Shown: piece after piece, positions 1-7,907 of the stretch
Layout of the letters: the number at the start of each line of letters is the position of its first letter
Numbering within the stretch: position 1 is the stretch's first letter
NCBI GenBank assembly: GCA_947474755.1
Contig: CANJJE010000006.1
Coordinates: forward strand, 1 to 64,000
DNA length: 64,000 nt
Source of the DNA: Burkholderiales bacterium
GTDB taxonomy: Bacteria; Pseudomonadota; Gammaproteobacteria; Burkholderiales; Burkholderiaceae_C
Direction: 5' to 3'
Position numbers and translations under genes: made by a program
The notes under the pieces: model-generated
What the model saw: only the letters and a program-made list of their open reading frames with translations
What the model was told of the DNA's origin: nothing
Databases searched by the model: none

Positions 1-109
1 GGGCTTCACCCTGGGCAGCCCGCTCAAGGCATTCCGTGCGCTGACGCCGGAAGCCCGCGAGTTGGCAGCCATCGAGTACCGCAAGGGCTTCAAGATCAAC
101 CCGATCTAA
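1..109 (+). CDS. SDIMO hydroxylase large subunit, C-terminal end (partial)
   Basis: The window opens inside a coding frame whose last 35 residues are visible, ending in KGFKINPI and a TAA stop at 107-109. The catalytic di-iron part of the protein lies upstream of the window, so the call rests mainly on position. The next three genes are the reductase, small hydroxylase subunit and coupling protein of a soluble di-iron monooxygenase, and in propane and tetrahydrofuran monooxygenase operons the large (alpha) hydroxylase subunit precedes the reductase. The tail is compatible with that family. The exact substrate class cannot be read from this fragment. Confidence 0.65.
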   Translation, partial: GFTLGSPLKAFRALTPEARELAAIEYRKGFKINPI

Positions 110-204
110 AGCTTTAGCGTTCGTAAGGGATCTCGTGGGGGGGAGGGGCTCTTCCTCTCCCGAGTCTCTAGATGAATCAATTCCGCCTACATTGGAAGAA
201 AGAA

Positions 205-1266
205 ATGTCAGAAAAAACGATCCACAACGTACGCATCGAACCCATGGGCTTGGAAATTGAGGTCGAGGAGGGCGAATGGGTTCTTGATGCTGCATTTCGC
301 CAAGGCCTTGCAGTCCCGCATGGTTGCCGCGAGGGTCGTTGCGCGAGTTGCAAGTGCGTTTTGGTCGACGGTGATGTCGAGATGGAGGACTATTCAACTT
401 TCGCGTTGTCTGAGTCAGATCGTGACGGCGGCCAAATTTTGTTGTGTCGCACTCATGCTTACAGCGACATCACAGTGGAATTGTTGAATTACGACGAAGA
501 TCTGATGAGTCGGTCGATTCCAGTGAAGGAGTTCTCCGGCGTACTCACCTCCGTTACAGAATTGACGCACGACATTCGTTTGCTCAAGGTAGAGCTTGAA
601 AAGCCGTTGAAATTTTGGGCGGGTCAATTTGTTGAGCTCGGAGTTCCAAGCGCTGGTGTGACGCGCTCGTACTCGATGGCCAGCACGCCCGCAACACCAA
701 ATCATTTGGAATTTATTATTCGTAAGTATCCGGAAGGTGCGTTTTCATCGCTGCTGGATACGACACTCTCTCCAGGTACCCCAGTCACGGTAAAGGGCCC
801 ATTCGGAACTTGTCTGCGCCGCGAAGGGCGTCCAGGACCGATGTTGCTGGTTGGGGGTGGATCGGGCATGTCGCCTTTGTGGTCCATTCTCCAGGACCAC
901 ATTGCAAGTGGCGAGCAGAGGCCTATTCGTTTCTTCTACGGCGGCCGCGCCAAGAGAGATTTGTTCATGTTGGAGGAATTCGCGGCAATAGCGAAAACGT
1001 TGCCCGATTTCCAATTCATACCGGTGTTGTCGCAGGCCGGTCCCGACGACGCTTGGACTGGTGAAACCGGATTCGTGCATGAGGCGCTCAAACGCATCAT
1101 GGGCGAGCAGCAGTTGTCCGGTGAAATTGACGCCTATGCCTGCGGCCCAGTGCCCATGGTGGATGCCGCGTTGCTCGTTTTGAAGGACTTGGGCGTCGAC
1201 CCAAGCAACACGCATGCCGATAAATTCACGCCAGCCAGCGCTACTGCGCCAAATCTCGCTCATTAA
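205..1266 (+). CDS. SDIMO reductase component (2Fe-2S / FAD / NAD(P)H)
   Basis: Electron-transfer component that passes reducing equivalents from NAD(P)H through FAD and a 2Fe-2S centre to the di-iron hydroxylase. The 353-residue product has an N-terminal plant-type ferredoxin domain with cluster cysteines C41, C46, C49 and C81 (C-x4-C-x2-C-x31-C). A ferredoxin-reductase domain follows, with the FAD motif RSYS at 154-157, the nucleotide motif GGGSGMSP from 217, and a C-terminal CGPVPM motif. The ATG at 205 is preferred over the in-frame ATG at 172 because GGAAG (194-198) sits 6 bases upstream. It lies between the hydroxylase subunit genes, as prmB/mimB do in propane monooxygenase operons. Family assignment is strong; substrate is inferred from gene order. 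Confidence 0.88.
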   Translation: MSEKTIHNVRIEPMGLEIEVEEGEWVLDAAFRQGLAVPHGCREGRCASCKCVLVDGDVEMEDYSTFALSESDRDGGQILLCRTHAYSDITVELLNYDEDLMSRSIPVKEFSGVLTSVTELTHDIRLLKVELEKPLKFWAGQFVELGVPSAGVTRSYSMASTPATPNHLEFIIRKYPEGAFSSLLDTTLSPGTPVTVKGPFGTCLRREGRPGPMLLVGGGSGMSPLWSILQDHIASGEQRPIRFFYGGRAKRDLFMLEEFAAIAKTLPDFQFIPVLSQAGPDDAWTGETGFVHEALKRIMGEQQLSGEIDAYACGPVPMVDAALLVLKDLGVDPSNTHADKFTPASATAPNLAH

Positions 1267-1287
1267 TAACAGGGAATTACATCGATC

Positions 1288-2373
1288 ATGACTGAGACAA
1301 CAGACTACGTGCCCGTCAACTCCGGTGCCGCGGGTGCTGCAAAATTTTCAGGCTCTGATAGCCGCAAGTTTAATTACTACGCTCCCAAGGGACGCAAGGC
1401 ATCCCACTACGAGGATATGACGCTGGATGTCCAGCCAGATCCAAAACGTCACCTTTTGCAAGGCTGGATCCTTAGCTTCCCCGACGGGGAAACGACCTAT
1501 TCGGAAAATTGGACCGCCGCCAAATCGAGCGATTGGCACATCTTCCGGGCGGTCGACGAAGAGTGGGAGCGTACTCACTACAAGCGCCAATCGACCATCG
1601 AAGGAATGATTGCGCAGGCGGTGGAAAATGGCAGGCGCTCGGGCGCCGCAACGCGCTTCAACAGCGCTTGGATCAAGGTTTTGGAGCGGCAAGTCGGTGC
1701 CTACAAGCATGCCGAATTCGGTCTGAGCCTAGCGCTAACGCAGGCGCAGCGTTATGGTTACACGCAGATGATCAATTCTGCAATTTTGACCAATGCCTCC
1801 TACAAGATTCGCTTTGCCCAAGACTTGACGCTTTATCTTGCCGACATCGGCTTGGACATCCCAACGGGTTTCGACGCCGAGATTGGTAAGACGCATTGGA
1901 TGGAAGATCCGATGTGGCAGCCGACGCGGCGATTTGTTGAAACCATCAATGGTTTGCAAGACTATCTCGAAACCTATTTCGCGACGAATTTGGTGTTTGA
2001 ACCGATGGTCGGCGAGCTGTTTCGCAGTGGATTCATCATGCAGTCAGCTGCATCGCAAAATGACTTCATCACCCCTACCGTGGTCTCTTCGGCTGAAGGG
2101 GACTATCAGCGCAACTTGGCCAACACGATGGAACTGATCAATATGCTGGTCAAGGATCCAGTGCACGGTATGCACAACATAGGCTTGTTCAACTCGTGGC
2201 TGCATAAGCATGGCGACTTGGCCGTTGCCGCTGCGAAGCAACTTCAGCCCATCTGGTCGCTGCCCACGGTCAAGGTCGCGCAGTTTACAGAGGCCTATGC
2301 TTCGGCAATCACCCGCATCCGTGGCATCGCTAACCAGCTTGGCCTGACGCTGCCGGCTTCAATGGCCGATTGA
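1288..2373 (+). CDS. SDIMO hydroxylase small (beta) subunit
   Basis: Product of 361 residues resembling the beta subunit of propane/tetrahydrofuran-type di-iron monooxygenases, which packs against the catalytic alpha subunit and carries no iron ligands of its own. It begins 21 bases after the reductase stop, with an AGGGA ribosome-binding site before the ATG, and is followed 28 bases later by the coupling protein gene, so the genes are almost certainly one transcript. It is all-alpha in character and rich in aromatic residues, with no signal peptide or membrane segment. The order large subunit, reductase, small subunit, coupling protein supports the prmC/mimC equivalent. That name is not used as a symbol, to avoid confusion with the methyltransferase prmC at 40.1 kb. 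Confidence 0.8.
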   Translation: MTETTDYVPVNSGAAGAAKFSGSDSRKFNYYAPKGRKASHYEDMTLDVQPDPKRHLLQGWILSFPDGETTYSENWTAAKSSDWHIFRAVDEEWERTHYKRQSTIEGMIAQAVENGRRSGAATRFNSAWIKVLERQVGAYKHAEFGLSLALTQAQRYGYTQMINSAILTNASYKIRFAQDLTLYLADIGLDIPTGFDAEIGKTHWMEDPMWQPTRRFVETINGLQDYLETYFATNLVFEPMVGELFRSGFIMQSAASQNDFITPTVVSSAEGDYQRNLANTMELINMLVKDPVHGMHNIGLFNSWLHKHGDLAVAAAKQLQPIWSLPTVKVAQFTEAYASAITRIRGIANQLGLTLPASMAD

Positions 2374-2401
2374 ACTTTAGTTAACCAATAGGAACGGCAT
2401 C

Positions 2402-2767
2402 ATGTCTACTGATCACACCAAGAGTATCTTTAAGCATACTAAAGACCTTGAATTTAAAGACACTATTTCGCATCAGTGCGGCGTCACACTCAACGAAAGC
2501 GTGGAAGCTCGGGCCATTGCCGAAGTGATCGGCCGTCGCGAGGGGATTACTGTGACATTCCTGCCTTCGATGATTCGGATTGACGGCGAAGGGAAGATTA
2601 TCTTCAAGATGGACGAGATTTCTGAGGAACTCGGTTATGAACTGACTCACGAGGCCTTCGAGATTTCTACGTCCACGCACTATGGCCGCATGGTGATGAT
2701 TGATGAGAATACGGTGATATTGTTTGGCGATATGGACGAAGCCATGAAGTACATCGCCTACGACTGA
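2402..2767 (+). CDS. SDIMO coupling/effector protein (MmoB/DmpM family)
   Basis: Small 121-residue acidic protein of the MmoB/DmpM regulatory family. It has no cofactor and binds the hydroxylase to couple NADH oxidation to oxygen activation and to control substrate access. Its size, acidity and position as last gene of the large-reductase-small-coupling set identify it. It starts 28 bases after the small subunit, behind an AGGAA ribosome-binding site. A strong GC-rich hairpin begins 9 bases after its stop, suggesting that the monooxygenase message ends or is processed here. Confidence 0.82.
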   Translation: MSTDHTKSIFKHTKDLEFKDTISHQCGVTLNESVEARAIAEVIGRREGITVTFLPSMIRIDGEGKIIFKMDEISEELGYELTHEAFEISTSTHYGRMVMIDENTVILFGDMDEAMKYIAYD

Positions 2768-2776
2768 GAAAGCGCT

Positions 2777-2804
2777 CACCGCACGGGATTCGTCCCGTGC
2801 GGTG
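2777..2804 (+). terminator. Hairpin with UUCG loop after the coupling protein
   Basis: Perfect 12-bp inverted repeat, CACCGCACGGGA pairing with TCCCGTGCGGTG around a TTCG tetraloop. No T-run follows immediately, so it may act as an mRNA 3' stabiliser or processing end rather than a full intrinsic terminator. A T-rich tract follows 35 bases later. Confidence 0.6.
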
Positions 2805-2828
2805 CCGAATCGTCAAGTTAGATGTTTT

Positions 2829-2851
2829 GCCCTCTGGGCTTCTTTTTTTTT
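2829..2851 (+). terminator. Weak GC stem followed by a long T-run
   Basis: GCCC-TCT-GGGC (2829-2839) followed by TTCTTTTTTTTT. The stem is short, but the uninterrupted T-run on the coding strand is typical of intrinsic termination. With the hairpin at 2777-2804 it probably separates monooxygenase transcription from the chaperonin gene. The remaining sequence to 3054 holds no gene; a TTGACA hexamer at 2922-2927 lacks a convincing -10 partner. Confidence 0.45.
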
Positions 2852-3054
2852 GACTTGGCGTGATTTGTGTGAGCTGACCAAATGTTTTAGTTGGGTCTGG
2901 CGAGGCTCGTGAACTGCGAGCTTGACAAAAAAGAAGTGCTTCAATGTCTCTCAGTTTGGAGCATTGCGGTAGGAGGGCGACGAACTGATCCGCGACGTTC
3001 GGTGGCCGCTGTCGGCTGTTGATCCTGACCAACATCCTAATTGGAAGTGTAGTA

Positions 3055-4692
3055 ATGGCTAATCTAATGTTGCATGACGACGATGCCCGCCAGGCTCTGG
3101 GACGGGGTGTCGCAAAGATGGCAAAGGCGGTGCGCGGTACGCTGGGCCCCCGAGGGATGAACGTAATTATTGATCGGCCCATTGGCTCGCCGATGATCTC
3201 TCGTGACGGTATGCGTATCGCTGCTGAAATCGAGCTCGAAAACCCGTTCGAGAACATTGGTGCGCAGGTGTTGCGCGAAGTTTCTATGCAGACGGCGGAA
3301 GTTGCCGGCGATGGAACTACCACCGCCACCGTGTTGGCGGATGCGCTGGTGCAGGGAGGACTGGATTCCCTCGCTAAAGGCGCTAACCCGGTTGAACTCG
3401 TAGAAGGTTTGGAGCTGGCTGTCACGGAGGTGATCGCCGCGCTTAAGCGCAATGCCAAGCCACTGCGCGATGGAGAGCAATTGCGGGCTGTCGCGTTGGT
3501 GGCGACCAGCAATGATCCCACCGGTAACCTCGTTGCCGAAGCACTGGAGCGTGTTGGTGCCGACGGCATCGTTGACGTCGATTACGGCTCGACGGTTGAA
3601 ACGATGTTGGAAGTCGTGGACGGCATGGCCTTCGATCGGGGCTACTTGTCGCATCACATGGTGACCGATGTTGAAAAGATGCAGGTGGTTCTCGACAACC
3701 CCTACATCTTGATGACCGACCAGCGACTGTTGACGGCCGAAGAGGTCGCCATAGTGGTAAAACTGGTGGCTCCTTCGAAGCGGCCGCTGTTGATCATTGC
3801 TGAAGAGGTGGCGCCTCCTGCCGTGATCGGCCTCTTGGCGTGGCGAGACAACGGCGGTTCACCTGTTGCTGCCATCCATCCGCCCGACTACGGCCATTGG
3901 CGTAAGGCGTCTTTGGAAGACTTGGCTATCCTGACGGGCGGACGAGTCATCTCTCGGGATTTGGGTGGCACCATCGCTGCCGTGCAATTGCGCGATTTGG
4001 GTCAAGCGCGCCAAGTGCGTATCTCCCAAAACCAAACGGTTGTTACTGCCGGCTGTGGCGATCCGGAGATGATCGCGGCCCGCCGCCAACAAATCCACCG
4101 GCAGTTCGAACTGGCTCCCGAGAACATCGAGCGCGACAAGATCAAGGAACGTTTGTCGAAGATGTCCGGCGGTACTGCAATTCTGCTGGCCGGCGGAGCA
4201 ACCCCTGTTGAACAGAAGCGCCGGTATCTGTTGATTGAAGACGCCATTCACGCGGCTCGTGCTGCGATTGCGGAAGGGGTCGTCCCTGGAGGAGGGTTGG
4301 CGCTGTTGCGCGTAGCCGACGAGCTCAAAGGTTTACTCGAGAGCACGCAGGGCTCGGTGAAGGAGGGCGTCGCGATGTTGCAGCGAGCCTTGCAGTTGCC
4401 TGCCTATCACATCGCTGCCAATCGCGGGTTGGATGCAAAGGCTGTGCTAAGCAAGGTGTTGGAGTCAGAGTATGGCGTTGGTTTGGATGCCCGCAGCGGC
4501 AAGTTTGTCAACTTGGAAGCTGCCGGCATCATCGACCCAGTACGTGTCACCTACAGTGCTGTACGTAATGCAGCCTCAGTGGCCGGTTTGATACTGACGA
4601 CCCAGACGCTGGTAGCCAAGAGGCCAGACGTTCTCGATCCAACTGCTGGCCCAGCGACAGGTGGCGGTGCGGAGTTGCTAGGTCGAGCGTGA
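3055..4692 (+). CDS. GroEL-like chaperonin associated with the monooxygenase
   Basis: A 545-residue group I chaperonin paralogue, distinct from the housekeeping GroEL at 23.2-24.8 kb. GroEL-like genes accompany propane monooxygenase operons (prmG/mimG type) and are needed to fold the hydroxylase; this role is transferred by family and context. The ATP site is intact (LGPRGMN near the start, [22 protein letters not shown]). The apical substrate face differs from canonical GroEL: FDRGYLSHHM replaces [10 protein letters not shown]. The glycine/methionine tail is missing and the protein ends GGGAELLGRA. The ATG at 3055 is chosen because GGAAG (3043-3047) lies 7 bases upstream; an in-frame ATG at 3019 lacks such a site. 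No cognate GroES is adjacent, so it may use the GroES at 24.9 kb. Confidence 0.88.
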   Translation: MANLMLHDDDARQALGRGVAKMAKAVRGTLGPRGMNVIIDRPIGSPMISRDGMRIAAEIELENPFENIGAQVLREVSMQTAEVAGDGTTTATVLADALVQGGLDSLAKGANPVELVEGLELAVTEVIAALKRNAKPLRDGEQLRAVALVATSNDPTGNLVAEALERVGADGIVDVDYGSTVETMLEVVDGMAFDRGYLSHHMVTDVEKMQVVLDNPYILMTDQRLLTAEEVAIVVKLVAPSKRPLLIIAEEVAPPAVIGLLAWRDNGGSPVAAIHPPDYGHWRKASLEDLAILTGGRVISRDLGGTIAAVQLRDLGQARQVRISQNQTVVTAGCGDPEMIAARRQQIHRQFELAPENIERDKIKERLSKMSGGTAILLAGGATPVEQKRRYLLIEDAIHAARAAIAEGVVPGGGLALLRVADELKGLLESTQGSVKEGVAMLQRALQLPAYHIAANRGLDAKAVLSKVLESEYGVGLDARSGKFVNLEAAGIIDPVRVTYSAVRNAASVAGLILTTQTLVAKRPDVLDPTAGPATGGGAELLGRA

Positions 4693-4807
4693 TCCTGACG
4701 CATTCGGCAGTGTGAAGAACCTTGAATGCTTGGGTGATGCGCACGCTGCGGTCTGTAGTCCGTATTGAATAGATCTCTTGCATATCTGCGATATGAACCG
4801 TTAGGTT

Positions 4808-4845
4808 GGCCGCAGTGCGAAATAGCGCACTGCGGCCTTCTTGTT
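4808..4845 (+). terminator. Intrinsic terminator after the chaperonin gene
   Basis: GGCCGCAGTGCG and its exact complement CGCACTGCGGCC form a 12-bp stem with a 6-base loop (4808-4837), followed by TTCTTGTTT. A clear rho-independent terminator ending chaperonin transcription and separating it from the regulator gene. Confidence 0.8.
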
Positions 4846-4968
4846 TATGCGACCAAGAGGCACTTGTTCTGGTGCCAGATCTTCCTTGTTGGTGCGGTGC
4901 GCCCGGAGATTGGTAATTGGTAGCGCATAGTTCTAGAGTCCGATCAACCCAAGATGGAGATCGGACCG

Positions 4969-5235
4969 ATGAAGAAGCGATACACCGAGTAACAGATCAT
5001 TGGCCTCCTGCGTGAGGCCGATGCAGGGTTGCCGGTCAAGGAACTGTGCAGGAAGCACAATTTCAGCGAGCCGAGCTACTACGCCTGGAAGGCGAAGTTT
5101 GGCGACATGAACGTGTCGGACGCGCAGCGCCTGAAGGCTCTGGAGGTCGAGAACGGCGAGCTCAAGCTTCGAAGTCTTGGGAAAGGGTCATCAGGACTAT
5201 GTCGGGGTGGTGGGCTTTTGGTTTCCTTGAGTTAA
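4969..5235 (+). pseudogene. Inactivated IS3-type transposase OrfA fragment
   Basis: Reading from the ATG at 4969 (GGAG upstream) gives MKKRYTE, a TAA stop at 4990-4992, then QIIGLLREADAGLPVKELCR and onward through SYYAWKAKFG and LKALEVENGELK. This is the N-terminal helix-turn-helix of an IS3-family OrfA. The family usually reads EEQIIG at the stop, so a single G-to-T change (GAA to TAA) explains the nonsense codon. Similarity is lost after about 5175; the frame then runs through unrelated residues to a stop at 5235, and no OrfB (DDE) follows. Terminal inverted repeats were not found. It is a relic of an insertion between the chaperonin and regulator genes. Confidence 0.8.
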
Positions 5236-5398
5236 CAGAGGGCGCGGCCGATAATTAAAGGTCCGGAGATCCTGTGCGGACTTGCATCAACAGATGCTGA
5301 AGGTGGTGGGCAACGTCCTGGAAGCGGCCTTGCCCACTAGGAAGTGGCAACTCCAAGCGAATTCAAGGCTTGGTCAGACGACCACAATGGAGACGCGA

Positions 5399-7477
5399 AT
5401 GTTCGACGATCTGACCTCGGGCAAGCTACTGTCCGTCCGCGACGGTAGCGATCGATTGCCAGCACCGCAAGAGGCGCCTTCGGAGCGTCAAACCATGGCA
5501 GCGTGGGAACGGTTCGTCGCCGGCCAGGAAGTAGTGGCTGGTCATGTTTCCAAGTATGTCTGGTCCTCCTGGCAGCGCAGCCGCCGACACGGCGTTGAAC
5601 CCGCCAAGCGACTTGCCCCCATCGCAGTAGCTGGCGATGCACTGGAGCAACTGCGTCTTCGCAATCAGGTTCTGCTGGCCGCTGCTAAGGGCCTCTTTAT
5701 GACCACCGCCCACCTTCTTGCACGGTCGGGTTCCATCATGGTGCTGACCGATGCGCATGGCGTGGTGCTGGAAATGGCCGGCGATCACGCGACTGTCGAT
5801 GCAGCAAGGGAAATCCGACTCATCGAAGGCGGCAATTGGAACGAGGGTGTGATTGGTACCAATGGGATCGGCACCGCGCTCGCCATGCGCACACCAGCGC
5901 AGGTGCACACGGGCGAACATTTCTGTGCAGGCATCAAGCTATGGGTATGTGCTGCTGCTCCGGTTTTCATGCCAGGTACTGATCAGGTCTTGGGCGTGGT
6001 GGATATTTCTTGCCCGCCAACGAGCTACCAAGTCAACAACCTAGCGCTGGCTGTAGCCTCGGCACGGCAGATTGAGGCCGTATTGGCCGAGCGCATCGGT
6101 CAGGAGCATCGCCGCTTGTTAGAGGCATGCCTGCAGATGAGCGGACGCACAGACTCACAAGCCTTGTTGGCGTTGGACCGCAACGCCTGTCTGGTTCACA
6201 GCAGCGGCAGTGCGCCTGGTCTGGAATTACGCCAAGGCGCTCGTATCGCAGGTCTCGAACCGGGTCACAGCATCGATGATTGGGCCCGTCGCTTACCAGA
6301 CAACCTGCGTTCCGAGTGGCTGCATCCGGTCACATTGAACGGTGCATTCATTGGTGGCCTTCTTATGGTGCCGAAGTCATCGCGTGCCTCGCCCAAGTCA
6401 CACCCTAGCGCCGCGGTCGATCTCCAAAACATACGTAAAGAATTTGGCGATTCCGGCCAAGCGCCTGCAGATCGCGGAGGCTTCGCCAAGCTCGTCTGGA
6501 GTAGCCAAGCGATGCGGGCGGCAATTGATAGAGCTCAACAGGTCAGCGTACGACGTGTCCCAGTGCTAATTCAAGGCGAAACAGGAGTTGGTAAGGAACT
6601 CTTTGCACGCGCGATTCATGGCGATGATGAGCGCAACGGTCCATTCGTAACTTTCAACTGTGGTGCGACCACCAAGGAGTTGATTGGCAGCGAACTCTTT
6701 GGGCACGTCCGAGGAGCCTTTACCGGTGCTACTAACGAAGGACGGGCTGGGCGTTTCGAATTGGCGCACGGAGGTACCTTGTGCCTGGACGAAATCGGCG
6801 AGTTGCCGCTGGATTTACAGCCGGTACTGCTACGTGTGCTGGAAGAGGGCGTGATTTACCGCCTTGGTGACGGCAAGCCCCGCCATGTCAACGTGAGATT
6901 GCTGGCGATGACAAATCGCGACTTGCTCCAGGAAATCGAGGCGGGGCGATTCCGGCGCGACCTTTATCACCGCATCAATGTCACACGGGTCCGTGTTCCG
7001 CCACTGCGTGAGCGCGAGCAAGACATCGAATTGCTCATGGAGCATTTCAACTTCCAGCTTTCATTGCGACATGGGGTACCGGTACGTCAGTTTGGGCCTG
7101 ACGTGCGCGCCGCTATGCTCGCTTACTCTTGGCCTGGCAATGTCCGAGAGCTCCGTAACCTGGTGGAAAGCCTGCTGTTGACCTCGGACCAGGACGCAGT
7201 TCAGCTCAGCGAGCTGCCGGAAGAAATTCTCGCCTCCACCGACTCTCCTGCAACTGCCGCACAGGAAACACCCGTCACGAGCCTTGAAGAAGGAGAGCGG
7301 ATTGCGATCGCGCGGGCAATCAAGGACTGTCAGGGAAATCTAGCCAAGGCAGCGCGCGCTCTGGGCGTGTCGCGCAGCACCCTGTATCGGAAAGTTGAAC
7401 GTTACCGTCTAGAAGACTTGGTGCGACCAAGCGGGGCCACTGGGCAACGATATCCCGACTCAGATCGACGAAGTTGA
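5399..7477 (+). CDS. Sigma54-dependent activator, AcoR/BmoR type
   Basis: Predicted bacterial enhancer-binding protein of 692 residues. The N-terminal third resembles AcoR-type GAF sensor regions, which respond to small alcohols or ketones in AcoR, BmoR and MimR (family knowledge). The central AAA+ domain has Walker A GETGVGKE near residue 392 and the sigma54-contact motif GAFTGA near 439. A Fis-type helix-turn-helix ([20 protein letters not shown]) is at the C-terminus. The ATG at 5399 is chosen because GGAG (5389-5392) precedes it by 6 bases; in-frame ATGs at 5282 and 5387 would add residues from the transposon-derived sequence. Its location suggests it activates the monooxygenase promoter, which lies outside the window. 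Convergent with the GMC dehydrogenase gene. Confidence 0.88.
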   Translation: MFDDLTSGKLLSVRDGSDRLPAPQEAPSERQTMAAWERFVAGQEVVAGHVSKYVWSSWQRSRRHGVEPAKRLAPIAVAGDALEQLRLRNQVLLAAAKGLFMTTAHLLARSGSIMVLTDAHGVVLEMAGDHATVDAAREIRLIEGGNWNEGVIGTNGIGTALAMRTPAQVHTGEHFCAGIKLWVCAAAPVFMPGTDQVLGVVDISCPPTSYQVNNLALAVASARQIEAVLAERIGQEHRRLLEACLQMSGRTDSQALLALDRNACLVHSSGSAPGLELRQGARIAGLEPGHSIDDWARRLPDNLRSEWLHPVTLNGAFIGGLLMVPKSSRASPKSHPSAAVDLQNIRKEFGDSGQAPADRGGFAKLVWSSQAMRAAIDRAQQVSVRRVPVLIQGETGVGKELFARAIHGDDERNGPFVTFNCGATTKELIGSELFGHVRGAFTGATNEGRAGRFELAHGGTLCLDEIGELPLDLQPVLLRVLEEGVIYRLGDGKPRHVNVRLLAMTNRDLLQEIEAGRFRRDLYHRINVTRVRVPPLREREQDIELLMEHFNFQLSLRHGVPVRQFGPDVRAAMLAYSWPGNVRELRNLVESLLLTSDQDAVQLSELPEEILASTDSPATAAQETPVTSLEEGERIAIARAIKDCQGNLAKAARALGVSRSTLYRKVERYRLEDLVRPSGATGQRYPDSDRRS

Positions 7478-7907
7478 GATCCTCGGGTAACGCAGGCGAA
7501 CGATTGCATGCAAGATCCGAGGAATTTTTAAAACCGCGGACTTACAGTCCTCACATCCCCGCGATATCGATCCGATACCAAACCCATTCAGGATGAAAGC
7601 CACATTCTTCATCCTGCTACGTTCAAGGCAATTGAATCAACCCACTGGCCTTTCACCGAATCACTGAATCGTTGAATTGAGGTCATTCGCCTGCCAGCCC
7701 GATCTGAACGAACCTTCGACGCAAGTCACCATCGTGGTACTGTTGCGCCCGATCTCTATTCCAAGTGGTGATCTATTTCGAGGAACTAGAGATCCTTAGT
7801 TTGAGCTATTTCGTCGCCTGCTTCCGCAGGCGACGATTTTCCAGACACACAAGCACACCAAAGGTACAACTAAGACAAGTGAGCAGAGATCTCCGCAACA
7901 AGCGAGA
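7478..7907. other. Convergent intergenic region, no gene seen
   Basis: 430 bases between the activator and the GMC dehydrogenase stop codons. No credible open frame, tRNA or repeat was seen. The only clear structure is the hairpin at 7812-7835. Confidence 0.6.
7812..7840 (+). terminator. Intrinsic terminator between convergent genes
   Basis: CGTCGCCTGC pairs with GCAGGCGACG around a TTCC loop (7812-7835) and is followed by ATTTT on the plus strand. It most likely ends activator transcription. The minus-strand side has no T-run, so action on the dehydrogenase message is less sure. Confidence 0.7.

Noticed and set aside
2805..3054. Sigma54 promoter (GG-N10-GC) in front of the chaperonin
   Set aside because: The TGGCGTGATTTGTGT stretch has GT instead of GC at the -12 position, and no other candidate fits the spacing.
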